64,000 bases of DNA from Pseudomonas poae. Its GTDB lineage: Bacteria > Pseudomonadota > Gammaproteobacteria > Pseudomonadales > Pseudomonadaceae. The notes beneath the pieces are model-generated. The model saw only the letters and a list, made by a program, of their open reading frames with translations. It did not search any database and was not told where the DNA came from. The stretch is from NCBI GenBank assembly GCA_004000515.1, contig CP034537.1, positions 3,796,001 through 3,860,000 on the forward strand. Reading direction: 5' to 3'. Made by a program: the position numbers and the translations under genes. Every line of letters starts with the position of its first letter. The first letter of the stretch is position 1. This document shows, one piece after another, positions 55,905 to 64,000 of this stretch.

Positions 55905-56586
55905 ATGACTAAGACCCCGTTAATTCAAACCCGCGCCCTCACGCGCATGGACGAGCGCCGCCAGGTGCCCTTGCTCCAACCCACCGATTTCACCTTGAAC
56001 GCTGCTGACCGCGTGTCCATTACCGGCTCGTCGGGCTCTGGCAAAGTGTGTTCCTGCGCGCCCTGGCCCTGCTGGATGCGCCCAGTTCCGGGCAAATCCT
56101 GTGGAATGGCCAGCCGATCAGCAACGCGCAAATCCCCCACTACCGCTGCCATGTCAGCTATTTGTCCCAACGCCCGGCGTTGATCGAAGGCACGGTGGAA
56201 GACAACCTGCGTTTTCCGTTCAGCCTCAAAACGTCACGCAACCGCAGTTTCGACCTTGCAGCGGTCACCACGCTGCTGGGCCACGCTGGCAAGGCGCCGG
56301 ACTTCCTGGCAAAAGCGCTGCGGATTTATCGGGCGGAGAATCCCAGGTGGTCTCGCTGATCCGTACCCTGCAACTCAATCCCGAGGTGCTGCTGCTGGAC
56401 GAGCCTACCGCCGCCCTCGACCCCACCTCATCGCGCGAAGTGGAAGCGCTGATCGACGCCTGGTTCGCCGCCGATAAGTCCCGCGCCTGCATTTGGGTGT
56501 CCCACGACCTCGACCAGGCCCAGCGCATGAGCAACCTCCACCTGCACATGAGCGCCGGTGTATTGAGCGGGGCGGCCCAGCCATGA
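55905..56586 (+). CDS. fetA: ABC transporter ATP-binding protein, FetA/YbbL-like, two apparent frameshifts
   Basis: This is a compact ATPase, 227 residues after correction, of the type paired with UPF0014/FetB permeases. Walker A is GSSGSGKSVFLRALALLDAP, the Q-loop region is VSYLSQRPALIEGTVEDNL, signature DLSGGESQVVSLIRTLQ, Walker B LLLDEPTAALDPTS and H-loop WVSHDLDQAQRM. The frame breaks at the AAA at 56043-56045 (one A short, in Walker A) and at the GG at 56322-56323 (one G short, at the signature). E. coli FetAB exports iron and eases oxidative stress. Sitting 1.5 kb after an enterobactin uptake operon, this pair may balance iron uptake, but that link is inference. Confidence 0.82.
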
Positions 56587-57373
56587 ACTACCAAAACCTC
56601 ACGGCCCTGGACATGGGCATCGCCGCCTCGCTGATCCTGATCAACGGTGCGCTGTCATTACTGCTGCGCCTGGGCCTGGGTCGCCAGTTGCTGTGGGCGG
56701 CAGTGCGCACCGTGGTACAGCTGTTGGCCATCGGTTACCTGTTGGGCTGGGTGTTTGAGTTCGCCTACTGGTACGTGGTGCTGCCGTTGATGTGCGCCAT
56801 GACGTTGATCGCCGGCATCTCCGCAGCCGGGCGCGGGCGGCGCACGTACAAGGGGCAGCGGGTCGACAGTATCGTTTCGGTGTGGGGCAGCTCGTGGCTG
56901 GTGACGGCGGTGGGCCTGTTTGCGGTGATCCGCATTCATCCCTGGTACGAGCCACAGTACGCCATTCCGATCCTGGGGATGATCCTGGGCAACACCCTCA
57001 CCGGCGTATCCCTGGGCATCGAACGCATGACCCAGGAACTGACCTCGGGGCGCAATACCATCGAAATGATCCTGGCCCTCGGCGGCTCACGCTGGGAAGC
57101 GGCCCAGGAAGCAATCCGCCAGGCCGTGCGTGCGGGCATGATCCCGACGCTGAACCAGATGACCGTGGTGGGCATCGTCAGCCTGCCCGGCATGATGACC
57201 GGCCAGGTGCTGGCGGGGAGAGCCCGGTGGATGCGGTGCGGTATCAGATCGTGATCATGTTTTTGATTGCCGCGTCGTCGGCGTTGGGCACGGTGGGGGC
57301 GGTGTTGTTGACGTATCGGCGGTTGTTTTCCGTCAGCCACCGGTTTTTGCGCGAACGCCTGGAGGAGCGGTGA
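56583..57373 (+). CDS. fetB: ABC exporter permease, FetB/YbbM-like (UPF0014), one apparent frameshift
   Basis: This membrane protein has 263 residues after correction and multiple helices: GIAASLILINGALSLLLRLG, TVVQLLAIGYLLGWVFEF, VLPLMCAMTLIAGISAAGR. The conserved cytoplasmic and metal-linked stretches of the family follow: PILGMILGNTLTGVSLGIER, ILALGGSRWEAAQEAIRQAV, IPTLNQMTVVGIVSLPGMMT. The frame breaks at the GGGG at 57215-57218; one G restores GQVLAGESPVDAVRYQIVIM. It overlaps the ATPase stop (ATGA). It is the predicted partner of the preceding ATPase in metal export. Confidence 0.85.
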
Positions 57374-57477
57374 TTGTTTCATCCGCTGAAATGCTGGATT
57401 GTAATTCCAGGTGATTCCAACGATCAGGTCAACGGTAGAACATGCTTGGCGTCGATCACCCACCTTTGGAGCCTTTC

Positions 57478-58092
57478 ATGTCCCAGCCCGCGATCAAACT
57501 CTATGGTTTCCCGTTATCCGGCCATTCCCACCGGGTGTCGCTGATGTTGTCCCTGCTGGGTCTGCCCACGGAATTCATCCTGGTGGACCTCAAGCAGGGC
57601 GCCCAAAAGGCCCCGGATTTCATCGCCACAGTCAACAGCTTTGGCCAGGTCCCGGCAATTGATGACGACGGCGTGGTACTGGCCGACTCCAACGCGATCC
57701 TGGTGTACCTCGCCAACAAGTACGGCAAGGGCCTTTGGTTGCCGGCTGATCCAGTTGGACAGGCTCGCGTGCAGCGCTGGCTGTCGGCGGCTGCGGGGCA
57801 ATTGCACGCAGGCCCGGCCACTGCGCGTCTGGCGGTGGTGTTTGGGGCTGATGTGGATACCGTCACCGCCATCAACCGCAGCCATGCGCTGTTGAACCTG
57901 GTGGAACAGCAACTGACGGCGAGCCGCTTCCTGGCCGGCGAGCAACCGACCATCGCCGATATCGCCTTCTATACCTATGTGGCCCACGCGCCGGAAAGCA
58001 ATGTGTCGCTGGCCGACTACCCTCAGGTGCGTGCGTGGCTTGCCAGCATCGAAGCGTTGCCGGGGTTCGTGGGTATGCCGCGTACCGAGTGA
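57478..58092 (+). CDS. Glutathione S-transferase family protein
   Basis: This intact 204-residue cytosolic GST has an N-terminal thioredoxin-like domain ([20 protein letters not shown], residues about 6-25, with a Ser near the usual catalytic position) and the glutathione-binding [20 protein letters not shown] block. The C-terminal helical domain includes [20 protein letters not shown], the conserved capping-box region. The ATG at 57478 was chosen because the fold starts immediately; an upstream ATG at 57442 adds 12 unrelated residues. A LysR gene starts 40 bases downstream. Detoxification is the generic role; the substrate is unknown. Confidence 0.9.
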   Translation: MSQPAIKLYGFPLSGHSHRVSLMLSLLGLPTEFILVDLKQGAQKAPDFIATVNSFGQVPAIDDDGVVLADSNAILVYLANKYGKGLWLPADPVGQARVQRWLSAAAGQLHAGPATARLAVVFGADVDTVTAINRSHALLNLVEQQLTASRFLAGEQPTIADIAFYTYVAHAPESNVSLADYPQVRAWLASIEALPGFVGMPRTE

Positions 58093-58131
58093 TATGAGTT
58101 TTTGGGGTGAGTAAGCAACAAAGGGCTCGCG

Positions 58132-59049
58132 ATGGACCGATTTCATGAAATGCAGGTGTTCCTCGCGGTGGCCGAGGAGGAGGGGTTTGCCGCCGCCGCG
58201 CGCCGCCTTAAAACCTCGCCGCCGAGCGTGACCCGGGCCATCGCCGCCATGGAAGAACGCATCGGCACCCAGCTATTGTCGCGCACCACTCGCAGCCTGC
58301 ACCTCACCGAAGCCGGCCAGCGGTACCTGGAGGATTGCCGGCGCATCCTCGCCGAATTGGATGAGGCCGAGGAAGCGGCGGCGGGCAGTTACTCCATCCC
58401 CTGCGGCCACCTCACCGTGACCGCGCCGGTACTGTTTGGCGAGCTGTATGTGGCGCCGGTGCTGGGGAGTACCTGGACCGTTTTCCCTTGGTGAATATCA
58501 ATGCCTTGCTGGTCGACCGCGTGGTCAACATCATCGACGAAGGCGTCGATGTGGCCGTGCGCATCGGCCATTTGCATGAGCCGGGGCAGCAGGCGATCAA
58601 GGTGGGGAGGTGCGGCGAGTGGTCTGCGCGTCGCCGGGTTACCTCGACCAGCACGGGCGTCCCGATCATCCATTCCAATTGCGCGAAGCCAAGATCGCGA
58701 CGTCGTCGTCCAGCCAGCTGGTGAGCGAGTGGACGTTTGTGGACGCGGGCCAGCCGCTGACGGTGCCTATCGAACCGCGCCTGGTGGTGACGGCGAACAA
58801 CGCCGCGATCAACCTGGCGCGCCTGGGCTGGGGATGACACGGGTGCTGTCCTATCAGGTCGCCGCATCGGTGGCGGCGGGAGAGTTGGAAATCGTGCTGC
58901 AAGACTTTGAACCCGCGCCGCTGCCGATCCAGGTGGTGTTCCAGAAAAGCGCGCGTGTGCCGGCCAAGATCAATACCTTCGTGGACTTCCTCTCCCATCG
59001 CCTCGGCCAGGACGCCGCGCTGAACCCGGCGATGAAGCGGCGCGGCTGA
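58132..59049 (+). CDS. LysR-family regulator, three apparent frameshifts
   Basis: This LysR protein has 306 residues after correction. The helix-turn-helix is MQVFLAVAEEEGFAAAARRL with SPPSVTRAIAAMEERIG, and GQRYLEDCRRILAELDEAEE follows as the linker helix. The effector domain includes VGEVRRVVCASPGYLDQHGR and AINLARLGWGMTRVLSYQVA. All three breaks are GGGG runs one base short (58464-58467, 58604-58607, 58830-58833). The type often sits beside GST genes and oxidoreductases, and the GST at 57478 is a plausible target. Its TGA overlaps the ATG of a second LysR gene. Confidence 0.83.
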
Positions 59050-59931
59050 TGGAGCGTTATCGCGATATGCAGCTGTTCGCCGCGCTGGCCGGGCAACCGA
59101 GCCTGGCGGCCGCAGCGCGCAATGCCCAGGTGTCAGGCCCGACCCTGGTGCGCGCGGTTGCCCGGCTGGAGGCGCGGCTGCGCGTGCCGTTGCTTGCGCG
59201 CAGTACGCGAGGTGTCAGTATGACCGGCGCGGGCACCGCCTACCTGGCCGACTGCGTGCGGTTGCTGGCGGCGGTGGACGCCGCCGAAGCCTCGGCCAAG
59301 GGTTTGCATGTGCAGGCGCAGGGCAACCTGCGGGTATTTCTGCCGTTTCTATTCAGTCGTTACGTGATGGCGCCGGTATTGGCGGACTACATGGACCGCT
59401 ATCCCGGGTGCGCCTCGTCGCGCACTACCACGACTATTACCCGAACCTGCATGAAGAGGGCTGGACGTGGCGATCCTGGTCGGTGAGCTGCCCAGTTCAT
59501 CGCTGATTGCTCGGCCGGTGGGGCATGTGCGGCATATTCTCTGTGCCAGCCCGAACTATCTTGTGGATCACGGCGAACCCCAGCACCCGGATGACCTCAA
59601 GCAGCATCGGCTGATTGCCAGTGCCGATCAGGTGCATTGGGCGTTCCAGGGCTATCAACTCAAGGCCCGTGCACGGTTGGGCTGCGCCACGGTGCAAGGC
59701 GCCATCAACGCGGCGGTGCACGGAGCGGGGCTGATTCGTTGCCTGAGTTACCCGGTGCACGAGCACCTGCAAAGTGGGCAATTACGCCGGGTGTTAGCGA
59801 CTTATGAGCTGCCGCCGATGCCAGTGCATGTGGTGTATCGCGAAGGCCGCAACGCGCCGATGCGCGTGCGCAGCTTTGTCGATCACTGCGTGACTGAGTT
59901 GCGCGAACAACCAGCATTTCAGCTGGCGTAA
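59049..59931 (+). CDS. LysR-family regulator, second of a tandem pair, two apparent frameshifts
   Basis: This is a second LysR protein, 294 residues after correction, similar in plan to the one it overlaps (TGATG at 59047). DNA-binding part: MERYRDMQLFAALAGQPSLA followed by QVSGPTLVRAVARLEARLRV. Effector part: HEEGLDVAILVGELPSSSLI, HILCASPNYLVDHGEPQHPD, VQGAINAAVHGAGLIRCLSY. The frame breaks at the GGG at 59406-59408 and the GGG at 59458-59460, each one G short. Tandem, translationally coupled LysR paralogues are uncommon; a heteromeric or cross-regulating pair is possible. Confidence 0.82.
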
Positions 59932-60010
59932 CAGTGGATTGCCAGGCGTGGGCATTCTCTCGGTGGCGGGTAGAGCGCAGCATCGGGGCATCTTTGATGA
60001 GGTGATCGCC

Positions 60011-60938
60011 ATGAACTCGAATGAACAGTCCCCTGGCATGCCGGCGAACGGCACATGCAAGAAGTGGTCGGCGTGGCCGAGCGCATGGCGATGATCGGGC
60101 CCAAGGTGATCCGCGATCATCTGCCGGAACAACACCGGGATTTCTATCCGCTGTTGCCGTACCTGGTGCTCGGCGTAGTGGATGACCAAGGCACCCCATG
60201 GGCGACGATGGTGGAAGGTGCGCCGGGGTTCGCCCATTCGCCGGACCCGTATACCTTGCAGATCGACAGCCTGCCGTCCACGCGTGACCCGGCCCGCGCG
60301 GCCTTTCGCCAAGGCGCAGCGGTGGGCCTGTTGGGCATCGACCTCAACACCCGCCGCCGCAACCGCATGAATGGTCGCGTTGGCGCCCTCGATCACGAGG
60401 GTTTCTCGGTAGACGTGGTGCACACCTACGGCAACTGCCCCAAATACATCCAACTGCGGCCGGTGGACGGCATTGCGCGCAAACCCGGCAACGTGGCCGA
60501 ACGCTCGACTGGCCTGGATGAAACCGCGCAAGCGATGATCCGCAATGCCGACACCTTCTTCGTCGCCAGCTACGTCGACGCGGAGGGTGAACGCTCGGTG
60601 GACGTCTCCCATCGTGGCGGCAACACAGGGTTCGTGCGTGTGGACGGCAACTTGCTGACCATTCCCGACTTTGCCGGCAACCAGTTCTTCAACACCCTCG
60701 GCAACCTGCACGCCAACCCCGTGGCGGGGCTGTTGTTCGTCGACTTTGAATCGGGGATGTATTGCACGTTGCCGGGCGCACCGCCTTGATCCTCGACGGG
60801 CCGCAAGTAGCCGCGTTCGAGGGCGCACAACGGCTGTGGACGGTAAACGTGGAACACGTGCTCCGACGCCCGGCAGCATTGGCCTTGCGCTGGCGGTTTG
60901 CCGAATTTTCGCCATTCAGCCTGGCCATGGGCCGCTAA
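60011..60938 (+). CDS. Pyridoxamine 5'-phosphate oxidase-like FMN-binding protein, two apparent frameshifts
   Basis: This split-barrel flavin-binding protein has 309 residues after correction. The N-terminus reads SPWHAGERHMQEVVGVAERM once one C is restored in the CCCC run at 60030-60033. The core has YLVLGVVDDQGTPWATMVEG, GLLGIDLNTRRRNRMNGRVG and ADTFFVASYVDAEGERSVDV with SHRGGNTGFVRVDGN. The GGGG at 60753-60756 is one G short; restoring it gives FESGDVLHVAGRTALILDG and the TAA at 60936-60938. Longer relatives fuse this module to a ferredoxin-reductase domain, which is absent here. Its stop overlaps the stop of the converging RidA gene. Confidence 0.84.
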
Positions 60939-61336
60939 CTACAAACCACCGCTTCTGCTTCGATTTCGATTAGCCATTCGGGCAACGACAAACCGCTGAC
61001 GATGATCCACGAAGACGGCGGCGGATTGTGTGGGAAGCGCAGGCGCAAAGCCTGGGCGATCGGTTCCTGCTGGTCTCGAGCCGATTCGACGATGTACAAC
61101 CGCAGCATCACCACATGCGACAGGTCACCGCCGACCTCGGCCAGGATCCGTTCGATATTGTCCAACGCGGTGGCGGTCTGGTCAGCAATGCCTTGACCAA
61201 CGACGCGCTCTTGGGCATCCACCCCGACTTGACCGGAGAGCAGAATGCGTCGTCCCTCGGGTACTTCAATGGCCTGACTGAAGCCGTATTGCAGAGAGTT
61301 GAAAACCGTTGTGGGATTGATAACCTTTCTTTGCAT
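60935..61336 (-). CDS. RidA/YjgF-family protein
   Basis: This 133-residue member of the RidA/YER057c/UK114 family would typically deaminate reactive enamine/imine intermediates or act as a related hydrolase. Sequence features are GFSQAIEVPEGRRILLSGQV, GVDAQERVVGQGIADQTATA and VVMLRLYIVESARDQ. The usual catalytic Arg block near the C-terminus appears altered (WIIVSGLSLPEWLIEIEAEA), so it belongs to a divergent subgroup. I use the ATG at 61336; an upstream ATG ten codons earlier is less likely. It converges on the PNPOx-like gene with overlapping stop codons. Confidence 0.87.
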   Translation of the reverse strand: MQRKVINPTTVFNSLQYGFSQAIEVPEGRRILLSGQVGVDAQERVVGQGIADQTATALDNIERILAEVGGDLSHVVMLRLYIVESARDQQEPIAQALRLRFPHNPPPSSWIIVSGLSLPEWLIEIEAEAVVCS

Positions 61337-61425
61337 GACGCTTCCTTGTTGTCGATGGGCCAGCAAGGCTAAAGCATCGGTCTGGGACAGTCTGGTACAT
61401 CAACATCTGGCAACATTTGCGTCTT

Positions 61426-61552
61426 GTAGTGAGCGGGCTTGCCCGCGCTGGAGAGCAAGCCGTCCCAACCCAGTCGCCGCGGTGTTTCAGTTAGACCGAG
61501 GTGCCTGGTTTTGGGGCGGCTTCGCCTCCAGCGCGGGACAAGCCACTCACCA
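61426..61552. repeat. GTAG-type REP/REPIN palindrome upstream of RAYT
   Basis: It begins GTAGTGAGCGGGCTTGCCCG, containing GTGAGCGGGCTTGCCC exactly, and ends with the diverged inverted copy GCGCGGGACAAGCCACTCAC. The centre carries the same CGGTGTTTCAGTTAGACCGA theme as the copies at 54428 and 62091. It lies about 79 bases before the start of the RAYT gene. The remaining sequence between the RidA start and this repeat holds nothing recognisable. Confidence 0.88.
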
Positions 61553-61630
61553 TCCTGTGACCAAGGGGAAGGGGTTGGGGTAAGTCGCGGGCTAGCGTTA
61601 GGGCTCTCAAGTTTTTTAAGGAGCAACGGA

Positions 61631-62089
61631 TTGCGCCCAACACCTCAAACCCACCGCTTGCGTCATGGTCGTTATTCGGAGCAAGGACGTAGCTACCTGG
61701 TCACCATCGTCGTTCATCACCGCCAACGCTTGTTTACCGACCTGTTCCTTGGTCGCCTGCTGGTTGCCGAGCTCCGCCGGGTTCATGAACGTGGCCTGGT
61801 TGACTCCCTGGCTTGGGTGATCATGCCCGACCATATCCATTGGCTGTTTGAGTTAAAACAGCAGACGTTGGCTGACGTGTCACGGCGCATAAAATCGCGC
61901 AGTACGCTGACGATCAACAGGCATCGCCAAAGCAAGGAGCGCGTCTGGCAGCCTGGCTATTACGACAGGGCCGTGCGTGTGGAGGAAGATATTCGCACCA
62001 TGGCACGCTACATCGTCGCCAACCCCTTACGGGCCGGCCTGGTTGAGCGTATTGGCGATTACCCTCTATGGGATGCCACCTGGCTCTGA
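61631..62089 (+). CDS. REP-associated tyrosine transposase (RAYT, Y1_Tnp/TnpA-REP)
   Basis: This is a single-strand-specific HUH nuclease of the RAYT family, thought to mobilise REP/REPIN hairpins. The histidine pair is in WVIMPDHIHWLFEL (H-x-H), the catalytic Tyr is in QPGYYDRAVRVEEDI, and the conserved tail is MARYIVANPLRAGLVERIGD. The best start is the TTG at 61631, preceded by AAGGAG at an 8-base distance, giving 152 residues; there is no suitable ATG. The frame is intact. Copies of the GTAG palindrome lie on both sides (61426 and 62091), the standard arrangement of RAYT loci. Confidence 0.92.
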   Translation: MRPTPQTHRLRHGRYSEQGRSYLVTIVVHHRQRLFTDLFLGRLLVAELRRVHERGLVDSLAWVIMPDHIHWLFELKQQTLADVSRRIKSRSTLTINRHRQSKERVWQPGYYDRAVRVEEDIRTMARYIVANPLRAGLVERIGDYPLWDATWL

Positions 62090-62090
62090 T

Positions 62091-62235
62091 GTAGTGAGCG
62101 GGCTTGTCGAATCGTCGCACCGCCCGCGCTGGGGGCGAAGCCGCCCTAAAACCAGGCACCTCGGTCTAACTGAAACACCGCGGCGGCTGGTTGGGGCGGC
62201 TGCGCCTCCCAGCGCGGGGCAAGCCCGCTCACTAC
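62091..62235. repeat. GTAG-type REP/REPIN palindrome downstream of RAYT
   Basis: It begins GTAGTGAGCGGGCTTG one base after the RAYT stop and ends GGGGCAAGCCCGCTCACTAC, five bases from the aldehyde dehydrogenase stop. The left arm has a short insertion, TCGAATCGTCGCACC, which breaks the REP core. The right arm is intact and is the inverse of GTGAGCGGGCTTGCCC. It may also serve as a terminator for both converging genes. Confidence 0.88.
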
Positions 62236-62240
62236 ACGGG

Positions 62241-63728
62241 TCAGTACCGGATCATCACGGATTTGAGCTCGGTGTAGTCCTCGATAAAGGCGCTGCCAAA
62301 CTCCCGGCCAACCCCCGAAGAGCGGTTGCCGCCAAACGGCACTGCGGGGTCGAGCAGGGTGTGCATGTTCACCCACAGGGTGCCTGCGTTGATCGCCGGG
62401 ACCATGCGCAGCGCCTTGCCCAGGTCGTTGGTCCACAGGCTGGCGCTGAGGCCGTAGGGGCCGTGGTTCATCAGCGCCAACAACTCGTCTTCGCTGTCGT
62501 AGGGCAGGAAGGTGGCGATGGGGCCGAAGGTTTCTTCGTTGAGCAGGGTGTCGTTGATGCTATTGGCCAGGATCACCGTGGGCTCGACGTAGCAGCCGGG
62601 GCGGTCGAGGAGGGTGCCGCCGTGGATGATCGTATTGTTTTCGGCGCGGGCCTGGGTGAAGTAGCCGAGCAGTTTGAGCTGGTGCTGGTGGTGGGTGACC
62701 GGGCCGAATTCGGTGCGTTCGTCCAGCGGCGAGCCGATGGCCAGGCGGCTGAGGCGAAGCTTGAGTTTTTCCAACACGGCATCGATCTGTGAGCGGTGTA
62801 CGAAGAAGCGTTCGGCCGCCGCGCAGATCTGCCCGGAGTGCAGGAAGCCGGCTTCGATGATGCCGTCTACCGCTTTGTCCACGTCCACGTCGCGCAGGAA
62901 ACCCGCGGCGTTCTTGCCGCCCAGTTCCAGGGTGGCGCGGGTGAGGCCTGCGCCCATGGCACTGCGGCCCACGGCGATACCGGTGGGCACGGAGCCGGTG
63001 AACGACACCTTGTGGGTGCCGGGATGTTCCACCAACCCCTTGCCGACCTGGCCGCCGCCGGTGAGTACGTTGAGCACCCCTGCCGGCAGCCCGGCTTCGA
63101 TGGCCAGTTCGGCGATGCGCAGGATCGTCAGCGGGGTGAATTCGCTGGGCTTGATGATGATGCTGCAACCGGTCACCAGTGCCGAGGCGAGTTTCCAGAT
63201 GGCGATCATGGTCGAGAAATTCCACGGCACGATGCCCACCACCACGCCCACCGGTTCACGCAAGGTGAAGGCGGTGTAGCGCTCGCCGTTGAACGAGGGC
63301 AGCGATGGGGTGATGGTCTGGCCCGTGAGTTTGCTCGCCCAGCCAGCGTAATAGCGCAGGAAGTGCGCGGCCTGGTCGACTTCGAATGCACGGGAAATCT
63401 GGATGATCTTGCCCGACTGGCACGTCTCGATCTGCGCCAGTTCCTCGCGGTTGCGCTCCAACAGGTCGGCAAGCTTGAGCAGCACATTGCCGCGCGTGGC
63501 TGGAGCCGTTTGCGACCACAGGGCAAAGCCACGATTGGCGGAATCTACCGCTGCGTCGATATCCGCAAGGTCAGCATCGGCAACCTCGGCGATGACCTGG
63601 CCGGTGGCCGGGTTGGTCACCGCCAGCGTCTGGCTGGAGTGGCTACGTACGTTGTCGCCGTCGATAAACAGCCCGTGGGGTCGACGCAAAAACGCTTCGA
63701 CTTGGGGCAGCAGCGGGATATCGCTCAT
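62241..63728 (-). CDS. Aldehyde dehydrogenase, phenylacetaldehyde dehydrogenase-like
   Basis: This intact 495-residue NAD(P)-dependent aldehyde dehydrogenase converts an aldehyde to its acid. The start at 63728 follows GGAACCTGCC and begins MSDIPLLPQVEAFLRRPHGL; longer upstream reading is not coding-like. Motifs: VGIVPWNFSTMIAIWKLASA with the catalytic Asn, GSVPTGIAVG cofactor loop, ATLELGGKNAAGF with catalytic Glu, GFLHSGQICAAAERF with catalytic Cys, and ETFGPIATFLPYD. GGKNAA in place of GGKNP and the overall wording resemble phenylacetaldehyde dehydrogenases (FeaB/StyD). The substrate remains uncertain. Confidence 0.9.
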   Translation of the reverse strand: MSDIPLLPQVEAFLRRPHGLFIDGDNVRSHSSQTLAVTNPATGQVIAEVADADLADIDAAVDSANRGFALWSQTAPATRGNVLLKLADLLERNREELAQIETCQSGKIIQISRAFEVDQAAHFLRYYAGWASKLTGQTITPSLPSFNGERYTAFTLREPVGVVVGIVPWNFSTMIAIWKLASALVTGCSIIIKPSEFTPLTILRIAELAIEAGLPAGVLNVLTGGGQVGKGLVEHPGTHKVSFTGSVPTGIAVGRSAMGAGLTRATLELGGKNAAGFLRDVDVDKAVDGIIEAGFLHSGQICAAAERFFVHRSQIDAVLEKLKLRLSRLAIGSPLDERTEFGPVTHHQHQLKLLGYFTQARAENNTIIHGGTLLDRPGCYVEPTVILANSINDTLLNEETFGPIATFLPYDSEDELLALMNHGPYGLSASLWTNDLGKALRMVPAINAGTLWVNMHTLLDPAVPFGGNRSSGVGREFGSAFIEDYTELKSVMIRY

Positions 63729-63834
63729 GGCAGGTTCCTGGCAGTTCACAAAGAAAAAACCGAGGGTAACCAACGGGTCACCCTGTGGCTTGACTGTGCC
63801 TGCCAGGTTTTCTGCCTGTGACTGCCCAGACGCC

Positions 63835-64000
63835 TCAGAACGGCACGGCCACCACCAGTTGGCTGTAGACGTTGGTGCCTTTGCCGCCGACTTGGTTGCC
63901 GCCGGTTTCGGCATCTTTGTCGGGTTTGTAGAGGCCGATCAGCGGCGTGATGATCAGGTGTTCGTTCACCGCCCATTCGGCGTACAGGTCGAGTTCGCGA
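63835..64000 (-). CDS. Outer-membrane beta-barrel protein, C-terminal end (cut by window)
   Basis: The last 54 or so residues of a minus-strand gene are visible. Alternating strands such as LDLYAEWAVNEHLIITPLIG and the end NVYSQLVVAVPF, with terminal Phe, indicate an outer-membrane barrel, perhaps of the porin or alginate-export type. The stop is the TGA at 63835-63837. It lies 106 bases upstream of the aldehyde dehydrogenase on the same strand and may share an operon with it. Confidence 0.7.
   Translation of the reverse strand, partial: RELDLYAEWAVNEHLIITPLIGLYKPDKDAETGGNQVGGKGTNVYSQLVVAVPF

Noticed and set aside
2171..60756. Mass pseudogene formation in this region
   Set aside because: The breaks are single-base homopolymer changes in genes that are otherwise full-length with intact motifs, spread evenly over operons of unrelated function; sequencing error is simpler.

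Overview
The window is high-GC Gammaproteobacterial DNA that looks like the Pseudomonas fluorescens group. The main reasons are REP/REPIN elements with cores typical of that group, long palindromic intergenic repeats ending in ACATATCCGTTG, a pfeRS-pfeA-pfeE enterobactin locus in the same order as in P. aeruginosa, and pseudomonad-type codon use. It is an accessory, nutrient-acquisition region: six TonB-dependent receptors (TBDTs), five ABC importer sets, several flavin oxidoreductases and four LysR regulators. No tRNA, rRNA, CRISPR array or prophage was seen.

Layout. (1) 2-7859 (+): TBDT (5' cut by the window edge), luciferase-like FMN monooxygenase, and a peptide/glutathione-type ABC importer. 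(2) 7896-8776: composite palindromic repeat A. (3) 8792-16758 (-): amino-acid-type binding protein and permease without an ATPase, a second luciferase-like monooxygenase, a GntR/UTRA regulator, a TBDT and a PhoD phosphatase. (4) 16821-23438 (-): Thi5/NMT1-like protein, APH-fold kinase, rhodanese, siderophore-type TBDT, class C acid phosphatase lipoprotein and PnuC-family transporter; I read this as a vitamin/cofactor salvage cluster. (5) 23548-24227: repeat B. (6) 24298-37163 (+): LysR, TBDT, flavin monooxygenase, complete Opp/Dpp-type importer, BAAT-type hydrolase and two AhpD/CMD proteins. (7) 37177-37937: repeat C. (8) 37954-49130: LysR (-) facing an eight-gene translationally coupled operon (TBDT, binding protein-permease fusion, permease, ATPase, FAD oxidoreductase, SDR, MmgE/PrpD, M19 dipeptidase). 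(9) 49172-54431 (+): pfeR-pfeS-pfeA-pfeE ferric enterobactin uptake and hydrolysis. (10) 54564-64000: DUF1835-like gene, FetAB-type exporter, GST, two tandem LysR genes, PNPOx-like protein, RidA, a REP-associated transposase flanked by its probable cognate repeats, an aldehyde dehydrogenase and the end of an outer-membrane protein.

Two designs recur. A TBDT is paired with its own inner-membrane importer and flavin oxidoreductases in at least three separate units, so whole pathways run from the outer membrane to the cytoplasm. Neighbouring genes overlap by 1-4 bases at stop/start junctions, which indicates long, coupled operons.

A strong caveat applies to the whole window. About 26 genes are broken by single-base indels. 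In nearly every case one base is missing from a G, C, A or T run, and restoring it gives an uninterrupted family-length protein whose corrected length is a multiple of three. I treat these as probable sequencing errors, annotate each gene over its full span, and state where the break lies.
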